A stretch of 64,000 bases of DNA from Podospora comata (Eukaryota; Ascomycota; Sordariomycetes; Sordariales; Podosporaceae), in the NCBI GenBank assembly GCA_017354895.1, contig CP071493.1:3658001-3722000 (forward strand). The letters are read 5' to 3'. Every line of letters starts with the position of its first letter. Within the stretch, counting starts at the first letter, position 1. The notes beneath the pieces were generated by a model. That model did no database searches, was not told the origin of the DNA, and saw only the letters and a program-made list of their open reading frames with translations. Shown piece after piece: positions 46,664 through 57,455 of this stretch. The position numbers and the translations under genes were made by a program.

Positions 46664-47310
46664 CAATCATGGTTTTATGGGGGAGGGGGTAGTGGGGGAA
46701 AAGAATATTTGCCGTGATGGTGGTTTGGGCTTACTGGAGGGAAGGATATCGACCTGATGGGTTTGAACCTGGGAGCTACTGGGAGGAAGGATATTGGGAT
46801 ATCAGTCGTATAAGTTTCAGCTGGTCAGGATTTTTGCCGTCGAGTGGAAAAGAGTCCGATACAGAGACAGAAGAAAGGGATCGACATAGCCACACTAAAG
46901 TTGGGCTCATCCCCCAAAGTTGATGTTTGGCGGGAAAGGTTTGGAAGTATGGAATACTTCCTGGAGGATGTACTATGTTGCAGAAAGAGGAGGAGGATGA
47001 AGCCCAACAACGGGCCACTGCCTGGTCAAACAAACAGGCAACAGGTATTTGGAAACACAGAACATGGATTTGCAATGTAATTTTCCGCATGTAGAACAAA
47101 AGGTAGACAGCAGCTTTCTTCGAAGATGGCTGTCGTCTATGAATGAACCACACAAAAAAACATATAATCATTACGCCATTTAGCCCCCGTTCCTTGTGCT
47201 CTAATATTTTGAAGTTGCCCCCCACAAAACAGTCCCACATAACAACACAGCCCAAAAATGTAAACGCCCGCAAAAGGTATATGATGCTCAAAAGAATCAC
47301 CGCAACAAAC
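46664..47310. other. convergent 3' region, UPC2-like gene and RPF2
   Basis: 647 bp between facing stop codons, presumably both 3' UTRs. Two similar GGGAAGGATAT-type stretches near 46738 and 46783. No supported gene. Confidence 0.55.
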
Positions 47311-48470
47311 TTAGATATCGACCTTCTTCTTGCGCTTGGGCGCCTCCTCCACTACCGTCTCCGCCTCGTCGAGGACATCCCGTTCGCGCTTGAGACCCTT
47401 CATCTTTCTTGTCTGGAGCTGGCTGAGATCCAGCTTGCCCATGTGGATTCTGCCGAGCTTGTCACCCATGATGTCGGTGGAGATGTTCTTCTTGGTGCGC
47501 TCCTCGTTGGTCTTGGCCTTACGCATCGCCTCCTTGAGCATAGCCTCGTCGGGTTCTTGGATTCTACCGATGCGGAAGTCGATACGGGGACCATGTTCCT
47601 CCAGCTCGACGCGGGGAAGCTTCTGGCCGGAGCGCTTGGTCTGGATGGTGTAGACGCGGAGGCGGAGGACAGCCTTGGAGGATGGGTCGTCGGAGTTCTC
47701 GGCGGTGGTGGGCTCGTCAGCAGTGACAACGACAACGAAACGGAGACCCTCGACGTCAATCTTGTCGGATGTCTCGCCGCGGAAGAAGTCGATGAGCATG
47801 GACTTGGCCATGGTGAAGCCATTCGGTACAGGAGATTCGCTAGAGAATAGGTTAGCATTCACGCAAAGTAGTTAGATGCCAAGAAGTGAAACATACAAGG
47901 CCGTCCCCGCAAAAACCATCAACGGCCTGGTTCCCACTGGCACCTTCTGGGTCTTGAACTGCGAAATGCTGCGGAACGACTCGCCATCGAGGCAGAGCTC
48001 AAGCATGTCGAGGATCTTGTAGTCAAAGGTGCGCGCAAGGGTGATGGTGTGTGGGCGCTTCTTGTTGGAGCTGCCAAACAACAAAAGACTACAGTCGTTT
48101 TTCTCAGAGAAGAAGGCGAGCGAGCTGGCGTCTTCGAAAGGATGGATCGCATTCTTCTTCTGGAAGCGCTTGGCATGGACTTGCCTGAGCGCATAGAGGT
48201 CGCCTAGGGCATCTTGTGTCTGTTTTGGAACTCCTTCTTAGCATACATTCTTCTCAATTGCATCGTGGGTGGCATCGACATACGATTTGACTGCAGGAGG
48301 TACCCCTCAGAAAGAGGGCCTTCTTGGGGTTCTCGACGGCTTTCGGCGCCCGCTTCTCGAGGGCACGCTTCGAGCGAGCGGTTTTGGGCTTTCTGAATTT
48401 CAAAGTAATTAGCCATGTTATGCGACAGCTTCCCGAGTCGAATTGGAGGTGCTTACACTGTGCGAAGCAT
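47311..48470 (-). CDS. rpf2: ribosome biogenesis factor RPF2, Brix domain (324 aa)
   Basis: Nucleolar factor that, with Rrs1, brings 5S rRNA, uL5 and uL18 into the pre-60S particle. Four exons: 48470-48457 (only 14 nt), 48392-48284, 48219-47897 and 47839-47311. Donors are GTAAGC, GTATGT and GTATGT; the acceptors are CAG, CAG and TAG. Every join preserves frame. The product begins MLRTVKPKTARSKRALEKRAP, the usual start of the family. The Brix fold includes FFSEKNDCSLLLFGSSNKKRPH, TLARTFDYKILDMLELC and the PVGTRPLMVFAGTAF segment joined over intron 3. The basic C-terminus ends KRKKKVDI. Length is close to yeast Rpf2 (344 aa). Confidence 0.95.
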
Positions 48471-51332
48471 TTTGATGGCGATGTAGTCAAAAAGTTGATG
48501 ATGGTGGTGCTAACTTGAATGGCTGCGAAATTATTTTGGCTAAGCTCAACTTTCTTATCAGCTTATCGCTGCGCTCTTGCGCTTGGTGAATCTGGGTGGG
48601 GCCGGCGGAAATGTGGGGCCCTGGACTTTAACGTCAACTCTAAGCTTCACATCATGGCATATGAAGGGTACCAGCATCAATGGATGTTACAGCAATACGA
48701 GAAGTCGGCGCATTACTATCTTGGAGATTCCAGTCAAGTATACTCCAATATTAGTAACATTTACTATGAACGTATGAGCACAGGTTTGGTGTTGGTGTCG
48801 GGGATAATCCATATTCACCACACTAATGAGTTGACCAAACACCTCCCGCCACCATGTTTTGGGAGTTTTGGTAGAAGTCCTCAATTCCCAATCTCAGGTT
48901 CTGCTTAATACCTGGGACTTTGTGATGAGCTGACCATTGGGCCGGCGTATTGGTTTTGAGTGCTCTGTCATCAAGAGAGCCACAGGCATCGTGACTGCGG
49001 TGGATAAGATGTTGTTGGTTACGAGGTACCGGGAAGCACTTGCTACTGAATGGAAACCTTGAGGTCCATGCTGCGGCAACCATACCGATGGGTCTGGTCC
49101 CGGAAATAGTGCACCAGTTCGTCTGATGTGATCCTATCTCATCCCAGTCATTGTGGGCTCTTGGGTAGCGTTTGTGATATATTGAGTTCTACGAGACCCT
49201 ATTTTTTTCTGTTGTAAAATTCTTGGTTCTAAGTTGTGGCCGGAATTTTAAAGCTCGTTGTGCAGAAGTCGGTAAGAGGATAGAGTAGAAAATAGGCGAA
49301 CAGTCAACTTGGATGGCGCAATATGATCTTTCGAGTATTTACCTAAATATGTGATGATTGTAAATATTTATACAAACACAAAGAAGATAGATTGACACTT
49401 GAAATAATTTGGCCCGTCTTGAACACATGCTGCTCCATCTGTTTGTATGCCTTGACTGTTGATTTGGGCCGAGAGAGTATCCTCGGGTACCGCACCCGGG
49501 CCTTCAACATTCATATTTTTGGGTGCCGAACAAAGCCTCTTGCCAAAATTTGCCTGCCTATTGCAGATGATTTTTCATGCCGAGGTGTCGTCAGCTGTTG
49601 CCCCACCGCACGGTGTTCTTCTGTCCATCTCTGTGGCCTTCGCTGGGCTGACACGTGTGCGTCGAGCGCGGCGGGCGAACCTGCCCAGCAGCATCAGGAT
49701 GTCTTGCGCTCTCCAGGCCGCGCAACAAGGTTTCTGTATCTGGAAAAGTAGCATTTGGCAGAGCTACTTCTGGTGATTCTAGCCATATATATTATAGCGT
49801 GGGAAACGTTGTGGGTATCGAGATAATGCGGTGGAGAGACGTCCGGTCCCTCCAAACTGGGTGTTCTTGCTAGTCTTTGTCCCTTTTCCGCCCGCAGATT
49901 CCGCGCAAATCAAGGCCAACGGTTACGCCAAAATAACCGTTGGATTCCTTTCCTTCCGCGCTATCGTTTGATGCAAGATATATGATGGTTGCTGCCATTG
50001 CTGTTAAGCAATTCGACGAACAAGACAGCATTCTCGTCTGATGTCCTCGCAGCCTCCACTGGGACGTGGGCTCTCATCCTCATCACATGCTAACCACCCC
50101 CCCACCCCCCTCCCCCCAATACTCGGATCTTTTAACACAACACCGAAATACTTTGCGATATTGAGCATTTCAACCAAAACAGACAGCCCGCAACACCTAT
50201 AATTCTTCTCAGAACTTGATTCCCGGAATCCTCAAGTCTCGCTCTATCCAACCATGTTTTCCATTTCACCATAACCCCATCCCATCCCCATCTCCTCCCC
50301 GTCCCCCTTCCCCTCCCCTCCCAGAGAAACCCGCGCTGAGAAAGAAAGTAGATCTTTTAGGGCTGTTGAAGGTGGCGCGGCACCGGGAACGAGTCTGGCG
50401 GGAACGACGCGATCGCGAGTGTCGTAATCCCGAAGTACCGTCCGAAAATCAAGATGATCAGGGAGGTGTGTTGGGAGGAGTGATTTTGAGTCATGTCTTT
50501 CTTGTTGGTGATTTCGGTTGGGTGTCTGTCGTTTGTTGTGGTGGTTTTGGTAGGTGTCTGTCTTTTGTTGGTGGTATTGGCGATGGAGAAGGAGGCGGCT
50601 TTCGTTTTTGAGATGGTTGTTTGGATTGGTTTCTGACTTGGTTGGCATTCGTTTTTGTTTGGTGGGTTTCTTCGTTGTTTTGCTCTTGTAATTAGCGCTG
50701 GCTCCCAGCGTTTGGCTTTCTTGTTTTCTGTTGGCGTTTTTCTATTTGTATCTAGATACCTCTCGGTGTTGCTTTTTTTGGCTTTTTCATGGTGGAAATC
50801 CACCCAGTGTCCCCCCAGCACGAGCGACGAAGCCGGACTCTGCACCTCCTCGTGGTGTCGCTTGGTAACCGGTTCCAAGCGTAGCAGGGCCAACGCAGAG
50901 ACGCATCTGTAGCTGGTGGTAATAAAGTCTGCTGTCCATGAGTTGTTCTAGGATTCACATGGTGTTTTGTGTGGTTGTCGTGCTTCTGTCGTGTTGTCTG
51001 ATCCAACATCTACCGACTAAGCCCTCCGCTTGGTGTCCTGCCATCATCATCGGTCATCGCAGTCAACCAGCATTTTTTCCTCCTGTAAAAGATTCAACCA
51101 CGCGTGTGTTGTTAAAAATTGGCGTAATAAGGTTTCGCTGTTGAAGATGCTGCCTGTCTTTTTGCTGTCGGTTTGGCGGAGGCTGATTTTGACTCACCGT
51201 GGCTGCCCATTAAAGTCAAAGTAAGTTCACCTTGGCCTTTTGACCTGAATCTTCCCATTACAAGACTCTCCCAACCAATCCTTGGTAGCACATTCACCAC
51301 CCATTATCACCAAGCCGACCCCAAAACCCACA
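48471..51332. other. 2.9-kb divergent intergenic region
   Basis: Between RPF2 (minus) and the AIG2-like gene (plus). Bases 49140-49400 are AT-rich. The 50216-50893 segment has overlapping open frames on both strands (for example minus 50244-50648), but they lack proper starts and recognisable motifs. C-runs occur near 50098-50118. No RNA gene recognised. Confidence 0.5.
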
Positions 51333-51830
51333 ATGGCAACCACGCCAAGACCCCTCTTCGTTTACGGCACCTTGTGTGCTCCAGAGCTGCTTGCCATGCT
51401 CCTCCGGGAATCAGATGAGACCGCCCCCGACGTCGACAAAATACTCCCCATGCTGCAACCTGCGACCGTCAAGGGATATGAGCGGCGTTCGTTATACTTC
51501 GGCAGTGGTTACGCCCAGCAGCCCGCGGCAATTGCCTCCAAAGACCCAAATGCCTCGATCCAGGGCTGCCTCCTCACACTAGCGACCACGTCTCAACGTC
51601 GGAAACTCGACAACTTCGAAGGTGAAGGAGAGGCATACAAGTGCGTTCCCGTCCAGGTTCACATCGCTACCGATCAGTCAGTAGCGGCAGACATGTACCT
51701 CTGGAATGGCCCGATGGAGAAGATATCTCCTGATCCTTGGGACTTTGCCGCCTTTGTCAAAAATGGGCTGCAGGACTTCTTCCTCAATGTTTTTGAAGGA
51801 ATGGAATTTGGTGGTGAAGACGACCAGTAA
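51333..51830 (+). CDS. AIG2-like gamma-glutamylcyclotransferase (165 aa)
   Basis: Member of the gamma-glutamylcyclotransferase/AIG2-like fold, which releases 5-oxoproline from gamma-glutamyl substrates; the physiological substrate of the fungal members is unclear. Single exon; the ATG follows CACA. The nucleotide-loop-like signature LFVYGTLCAPELLAMLL is at residues 8-24. A middle strand region with KGYERRSLYFG follows. The catalytic-type Glu is in the LDNFEGEGEAYKCVPVQV segment, then MYLWNG. The C-terminus (DPWDFAAFVKNGLQDFF) is the usual closing helix. Cytosolic, no signal peptide. Confidence 0.9.
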   Translation: MATTPRPLFVYGTLCAPELLAMLLRESDETAPDVDKILPMLQPATVKGYERRSLYFGSGYAQQPAAIASKDPNASIQGCLLTLATTSQRRKLDNFEGEGEAYKCVPVQVHIATDQSVAADMYLWNGPMEKISPDPWDFAAFVKNGLQDFFLNVFEGMEFGGEDDQ

Positions 51831-52882
51831 ACTTGCAGAAGAAAATATGGACCCCAGCTTGGTCGAAGCAAACACATATAAAATGTAAGTTCCCCTATGT
51901 CACCTGCAAGTGAGCTATTTTGTGATGCTGACAGGTTGACTAGAGCGCTTATGTTCTCAAAAAGGAAAACAGAAAACAATCTTGGCAGATGTCGTTGGAT
52001 TCAGGGGCTCGCTCAAATATTCTTCCGCTGCGAGATATGAAAATGTTGTGGGGAGTGGCGTGGGGGCGACCCGATCTTGGTGTTCTTGGCACGGTCCCCC
52101 CTGAGGTTCCATTTTCAACCGCAGACCTTGGACGACGCAATTAGCTTCCCCATAAAATCCTTATCTGACGACTGTTCCAGCCGCAGGCTCGCAGCCCGCG
52201 GAGATGGGAAGAGGGTGTGCTTTCACTGCCGCGCGCGAGCTCCGAGAGGTTGCTTTGGACCAGGAACACCCTTATCTTCGTCCCCGTCGAGAGCTGCAGG
52301 AGCAGAGATAACCCACACAACCCGGTCGCTCCAATCACATCTTTACAATTGCAATCGTCAAAGCAGTGAGCAGCCTCGGTTCAAGCCTCATGAAGTCATA
52401 TCCAATGTGGGCGTCTGTGAGGTTCTTGGCTTTGTATGATAAGGACGGCAATGGTGTTGAAGTTGTTGGTCCCTCGGGGGGGGGGATTTTGGGTGAGGTT
52501 TCGGAACACAACTGCAAGAAAAACTCAAACTCGAGAAAAATCCAAGGAAGAACGGAGAAACAGGAGATGTCATACTGGTTTGTCGACAGTATTCCCGGTG
52601 AAGAATAACCCAGACTCCACAAAAGCTTGTATAGCGGGAACTGTTGAGATATATGGGGATCAGATTACCACCGTAGGGACGGTACTTGCATCTCCGGATT
52701 CGAGGTTGGCTTTTCTTGACATGCATATCCGGCCACTCAGAGGGCCCGTTGGACCTCTTATCAAGATCTGCGGTGTGGCGCGGCTCCCGTTTGGGGGTTT
52801 TCCAAGTTCTAGATCTGGGGAATGCACACCTACCCGTGGTTTTCAGCGTGCTGAAGGTGCCAAACATGCGTTTCCGGATCGA

Positions 52883-52890
52883 GTCCGTGG
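52883..52890 (+). promoter_or_regulatory. near-match to nitrate-activator (NirA/NIT4) site
   Basis: GTCCGTGG matches 7 of 8 positions of the NirA consensus CTCCGHGG. It lies about 215 bp before the nitrate transporter ATG and close to a GATA pair. Short motif, so chance is possible. Confidence 0.3.
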
Positions 52891-52915
52891 AAACGTCATT
52901 GTGTTTGTCGGTAGT

Positions 52916-52930
52916 GATATGAGTGCGATA
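52916..52930 (+). promoter_or_regulatory. paired GATA cores (AreA/NIT2-type)
   Basis: Two GATA cores 11 bp apart in the same orientation (52916-52919 and 52927-52930), about 175-190 bp before the transporter start. Closely spaced GATA pairs are the preferred targets of the nitrogen regulators NIT2/AreA. Assignment is inference from position and gene function. Confidence 0.4.
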
Positions 52931-53104
52931 TGAGAGAATTCGGGAGTGAGCCAAGAGTCGTGATTGTGTGTGTATGGAAGTTGTATATCCGTCAAGTTTG
53001 TGAGGGACGCTCACAGGTATAAGACCAGACCTTGGCCTGGCTCATTCAGACTAGTTCCTGTAGAGAGCATCAGTTCTTCTACAGCAAAAGGGCTAGCTTG
53101 AAAC

Positions 53105-54774
53105 ATGGGCCTCAAACTCGCTCACCTTTACGCTGCCCCTGAGGTTAACCCTGTTAACCGAAAGGCGCGGGCGATACCTTTCTTTAACCCTGTCAATGTT
53201 TACGGCCGGGTGTTCTTCTTCTCGTGGTTCGGTTTCATGATCGCGTTCTGGGGTAAGTTTCTATCATTCTGCTACTACCTACCTGGCAATTCTGTACTAA
53301 CTTTCTGTGCTTTAGCTTGGTATACATTCCCACCATTGGTATGATGACACCTTCTCATAGCATCAATGAGGTGTAGGAGTCTAACAGATGCCGTCTATAG
53401 CTCACACATACTATCAAATATGACCTCAACCTCTCACCGGCTGAGGTAGCCAACAGCAACATTGTCTCTCTTCTAGCCACCCTCCTCGTCAGGGTCATCG
53501 CCGGCCCATTATGCGATCAATTCGGTCCTCGCAAAGTCTTTGGCGGCCTTCTCCTCGTCGGCGCCATTCCCCTCGGCTTGGCCCCTCTAGTGCAAAACAT
53601 CAACGGGCTCTACGTCTCCCGCTTCTTCATCGGCATTCTCGGCGGCTCTTTTGTCCCCTGCCAAGTCTGGTCAACCGGCTTTTTCGACAAGAACGTCGTC
53701 GGCACGGCCAACGCCCTGACCGGCGGCTTCGGCAACGCGGGAGGCGGCATCACCTACTTCATCATGCCCGCCGTCTACGACGCCTTTGTCGCCAGCGGCC
53801 GCTCCCCGGGGCAATCCTGGCGGCTGACGTTCATCATCCCTCTTGTCATGGTCATCGTAACGGGGACTGCCCTCCTTCTCCTCTGCCCCGACACCCCCAC
53901 CGGCAAGTGGGCCGACCGTCACCTCCAAGCAAAGGAGAACCTTCACGCCCACGGCATCGATGAGACGATCGTCGACATCCCCGGCGCCATCACCGACCGG
54001 TTGCCTTCCACCCCACCAGACAGCAACCACGAGAAGGTTGACCTGAAGATTGAACGGAAGACTTCAGCCGCGTTTGACCATGAGGCGCAGCTTTCAAAGA
54101 CGGAGATGATCCAGACTGCCCAGGGGGAGATTGTCCAGAAGCCGACACTGAAGGAGGCCCTCCAGGTCGCGCGCTCCCCGCAGACGATTTTTCACATCTT
54201 GACGTACTCGTGCTCTTTTGGGTCGGAGCTGGCGATCAATGCCATCCTGGCGTCTTATTACGTCAAGAATTTTCCTTCGCTCGGGCAGACGGCTGCGTCG
54301 AACTATGCTGCCATTTTTGGGTTTCTCAATTTTGTTACGCGCCCTCTTGGGGGTATTGTGTCTGATATTTTGTACAATTATTTTGGACGCTCGCTGTGGT
54401 TGAAGAAGATGTGGATCGTGGTTTGTGGTGCTGTCACTGGGGTGTTGTTGATCGTGATTGGGGTTTTGGACCCGAAGGATCAGGGGGTGATGTTTGGATT
54501 GGTCGCGGTGATGGCGGTTTTTTTGGAGGCGGGGAATGGTGCGAATTTCAGCTTGGTGCCGCACGTGCATCCGTTTGCGAATGGGATTTTGTCGGGGTTG
54601 ACGGGGGCGGGTGGGAACTTGGGCGGGGTGGTGTTTGCGGTTGTGTTTAGGTTTATGGATGGGGGGAAGGGGTATGCGAGGGGGTTTTGGGTGATTGGGG
54701 TTGTTAATCTTGGGATCGCTTTGGGGGTGAGTTGGATTAGGCCGCTGCCGAGGGGGCAGGTTGGGGGGCATTAG
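53105..54774 (+). CDS. crnA: nitrate transporter, NNP family of the MFS (514 aa)
   Basis: Plasma-membrane nitrate/proton symporter of the CrnA/NRT2 family, feeding nitrate reductase. Three exons: 53105-53252, 53316-53338 (only 23 nt) and 53401-54774. Joins give [20 protein letters not shown]. Length matches A. nidulans CrnA (507 aa). Twelve spans are expected. The two nitrate signatures are present: [19 protein letters not shown] from about residue 166, and [18 protein letters not shown] with GAGGNLGG from about 435. The MFS motif is at [14 protein letters not shown]. The large central cytosolic loop (about 215-290) is polar, as in fungal members. Downstream codons turn G-rich near the end. 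Upstream GATA and NirA-like sites fit nitrogen control. Confidence 0.95.
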
Positions 54775-56335
54775 ATGGGAAGACGGGTCGTGAATTGGTT
54801 TACGAATGGGGACTCTCTTTTAGCGTGGTGTTTTGGTGTTCTGGGTTGGGTAAAACAAACATGGCGGGTTACGGGGCTGCGATCTGGGATAGGGGGTTGT
54901 AAGCGTGGAATTAAAAGACCATATCGAGTTTACATTGCTCTTTACGAACGATATCAATGTGTTGTGGCACCATTTGCCAAAGACTCCATTGCAACGCGAT
55001 GAACATCAGAGCATGAATGACGTTCAGCTGTGTCTTGATCAAACCTGGTCGAGAGCTACGAAGTGTAACTGATTCTGAAGATGACTTACACTGACTGTCT
55101 GTTCCAGGCCCTGTCCCAGACACACAGATCTTGGCAGGTAGGTAGGTATCTATCCTTGGAACAACACATCCGTCAAACACTCGGAACTTGTCGTCGAACA
55201 ACCAACCCCAGGAACAACAGTCACCGCCAGACAACTGACAACCAACCAACCGCCAGTCCTCCGCCAAGTTTACCGGTGTGTTGCCTCCCCCCCCCCCACA
55301 GCATCTCACGATATTACCCCAACCGGGGCGGTGTCGGATATCGCACCTGGCGGCCACTTGCACGAAACAACCTTCCGTACTCTCCTCAACCGGCGGCAAC
55401 CATCGGACGAAAACACTCACCCCTTATCTGACCCTTCCACACCGAAAATCTGCACAACAAACTCCCTTGGCAACATAGCGTAGGTGGTCACGATGTTACA
55501 TATCCGCACAGTCTTTGTCCTTTTTGACACACAACCTCGCCCCTTTACATAACCAACCCGAACCCTAACTCTCCGACCGGCCCGGCTATCGGCACCGACA
55601 GCCGCTCCGGCTTCGAAGGCCCACTACCTCCCGAGAACCGCCCCACTTTTGCCGTGCCGGGAATGAAAGTTGTGGGGAACGGACTGGTCCGTAGCGCAAA
55701 TGTGTGATATGTCACGCTAAGGCAGACCCGCAACCATCGAGTTCGAGTCAAGGAAGGAACCGAGCGGTCGGGAAATGCCATGACGGAATTGGGATGGGAT
55801 TTTTGGGTGGTCACGTGTGGCGGTTTACTCTTGGGGGGAAAGGGGGGGGGAAGTCGGGGGTTAGTCGGAGGTTTGAGTCGGGGGTTTCATCACACAGGAT
55901 AGCACATATTGTATCGTTAGACGGTAAGATAGTCGAGAGCTATCGCAAGTGATGTTGAAGGTCGGTTTTGGAAAAAGGCTCGAACACCCCTTGTGGAGAG
56001 ATAGGGAAAGAGACGAACCGGATCGGTTGTCGGTGGTGGAGTTTTGCGGGAACGGCACATGGCGGACTACACTATGGATAGGGGACCCGCACCGATGGAA
56101 AAGTGTAACCCTTCCCGAAGCAGCGGCGGGTGGAAAATCCAGGGAAGGAGTCACTGGTTTTTTTCTTCTCCAGATCGGGGGGATCGGTGGACGGGTTGGG
56201 GGATGTAGATAAGTAGAAGGGGATCTCCTGTTTTGTTCATCGTTGTGAGATACAGACCTCGAGACCAGCGAATCTTGAACATACCATTGAAGACATCTCG
56301 ATCTTTCATGAAGGAGTAAAATTGGATGTTATACA
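54775..56335. other. intergenic, no supported gene
   Basis: 1.56 kb between two plus-strand genes. A GGTAGGTAGGTA motif at 55136-55148, a C-run at 55288-55298 and a telobox-like AACCCTAAC at 55560-55568. Frames on both strands are short and without motifs. Confidence 0.5.
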
Positions 56336-57455
56336 ATGACAACAACGCCTTGCTCTTTACCTTGCGTACCGCATATTGTTGGGCCGGATAGAGGGTCGAA
56401 TAACGAGATTATGGAAGCTCAGAATTATCAATCCCCACCGCCATCACGACCTACAGGGACGATGATGAATCCTCAAAGACAACAAGAACCTATCTCGTCT
56501 TCATCATCCACCACCGAGGCCGAAGTCGAAACACCCACCAACAACCCCCCACCACCACCACCACCAAAAACCCTCCTCACAGCTTCCAAAATATGGAACT
56601 ACCTCAACCAAGACATCAAACCCACCACCTTTGCCGAGATCCAACTTACGCTTTTAACATTCTGCATCGGTTTACAAGGTTAGTTTTCCCTGGTCTTCGC
56701 TAAGTCACCTTGCCCACATCATATATCTCCCCTTACCCATCCCCCTTCACCTATCCTCCTCCCACCCCCTTGCTAAATCTGTTCCCCTACTAGACGCAGT
56801 CTCCTTCCCCGACTTCCACTGCTTCGCCTCCAACCAAACAGGCAACACCGTCTTCCTCGTCCTAGCCATCATCCTCCCCGAGATGAACGGCGAAATGTTT
56901 GTCACCTCCAACATCGCCGTCGCCCTGGGCTTCTTCCTCGCGGCCGCTTACCTCACCGGCCAGCTCGGGCACATCATCGGCCCCCGCCGCCGCTTGTACA
57001 TCATAATCTGCAACCTCATCCAGACCTGCCTCGTCTTTGCGACTGCTGTCCTGCAGTACAAGAAGGGGGTCGAGCCCCAGGGTACACGAACCCTCCTGGC
57101 GATTGGGTTTCTTGCCACTGCTGCGGGATCGCAGGTTGTGGTGAGTAGGAGTTTGAAGATGACCGAGATTAGCACGGCGATGGCGACGGCGGCGTGGTTG
57201 GATTTGGTGATTGATCCTGATTTGATGAGGGTGAAAAATAGGGGGAGGAATAGGAGGTTGATGTTTTTGGGGAGTTTGATTTTGGGGACGTTGGTGGGGG
57301 CGGTGATTTTCAAGAGGGTGGGGAGTGCGGTTGCGTTGTTTGTTAGTGCTGGGGGGAAGGGGGTGGTGACGGGGATGTGGTTTGGTGTTGAGGGGGAGGA
57401 AAGTAGGAAGAGGGAGGGGCGGGAAGAGAAGGGGGAGATGGGGGTGATGGTTTAA
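56336..57455 (+). CDS. DUF1275 (YoaK-like) membrane protein (334 aa)
   Basis: Polytopic membrane protein of unknown function. Exons 56336-56678 and 56794-57455, 115-bp intron (GTTAGT...CTAG). The join gives FCIGLQDAVSFPDFHCFASNQTGNTV, which contains the DUF1275 hallmark (Asp-Ala followed by FxSNQTGN). About six membrane spans follow, including NIAVALGFFLAAAYLTGQLG, IIICNLIQTCLVFATAVLQY and LMFLGSLILGTLVGAVIF. The first 80 residues are disordered with a Pro run. Later Mets (near residues 26 and 43) could be the true start. The C-terminal 30 residues are very charged and G-rich at the DNA level. Confidence 0.88.

Larger units (their letters stand above)
51831..53104. other. intergenic, promoter of the nitrate transporter
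   Basis: 1.27 kb. The first part is the presumed 3' UTR of the AIG2-like gene. The later part carries candidate nitrogen-control sites (listed separately). Overlapping frames 52388-53014 minus and 52436-52933 plus have no motifs and are not supported. Confidence 0.5.

Noticed and set aside
50216-50893. Overlapping frames on both strands with Thr/Asn/Lys-rich products
   Set aside because: Starts are TTG or absent, low complexity, no recognisable domain. A small spliced gene cannot be fully excluded.
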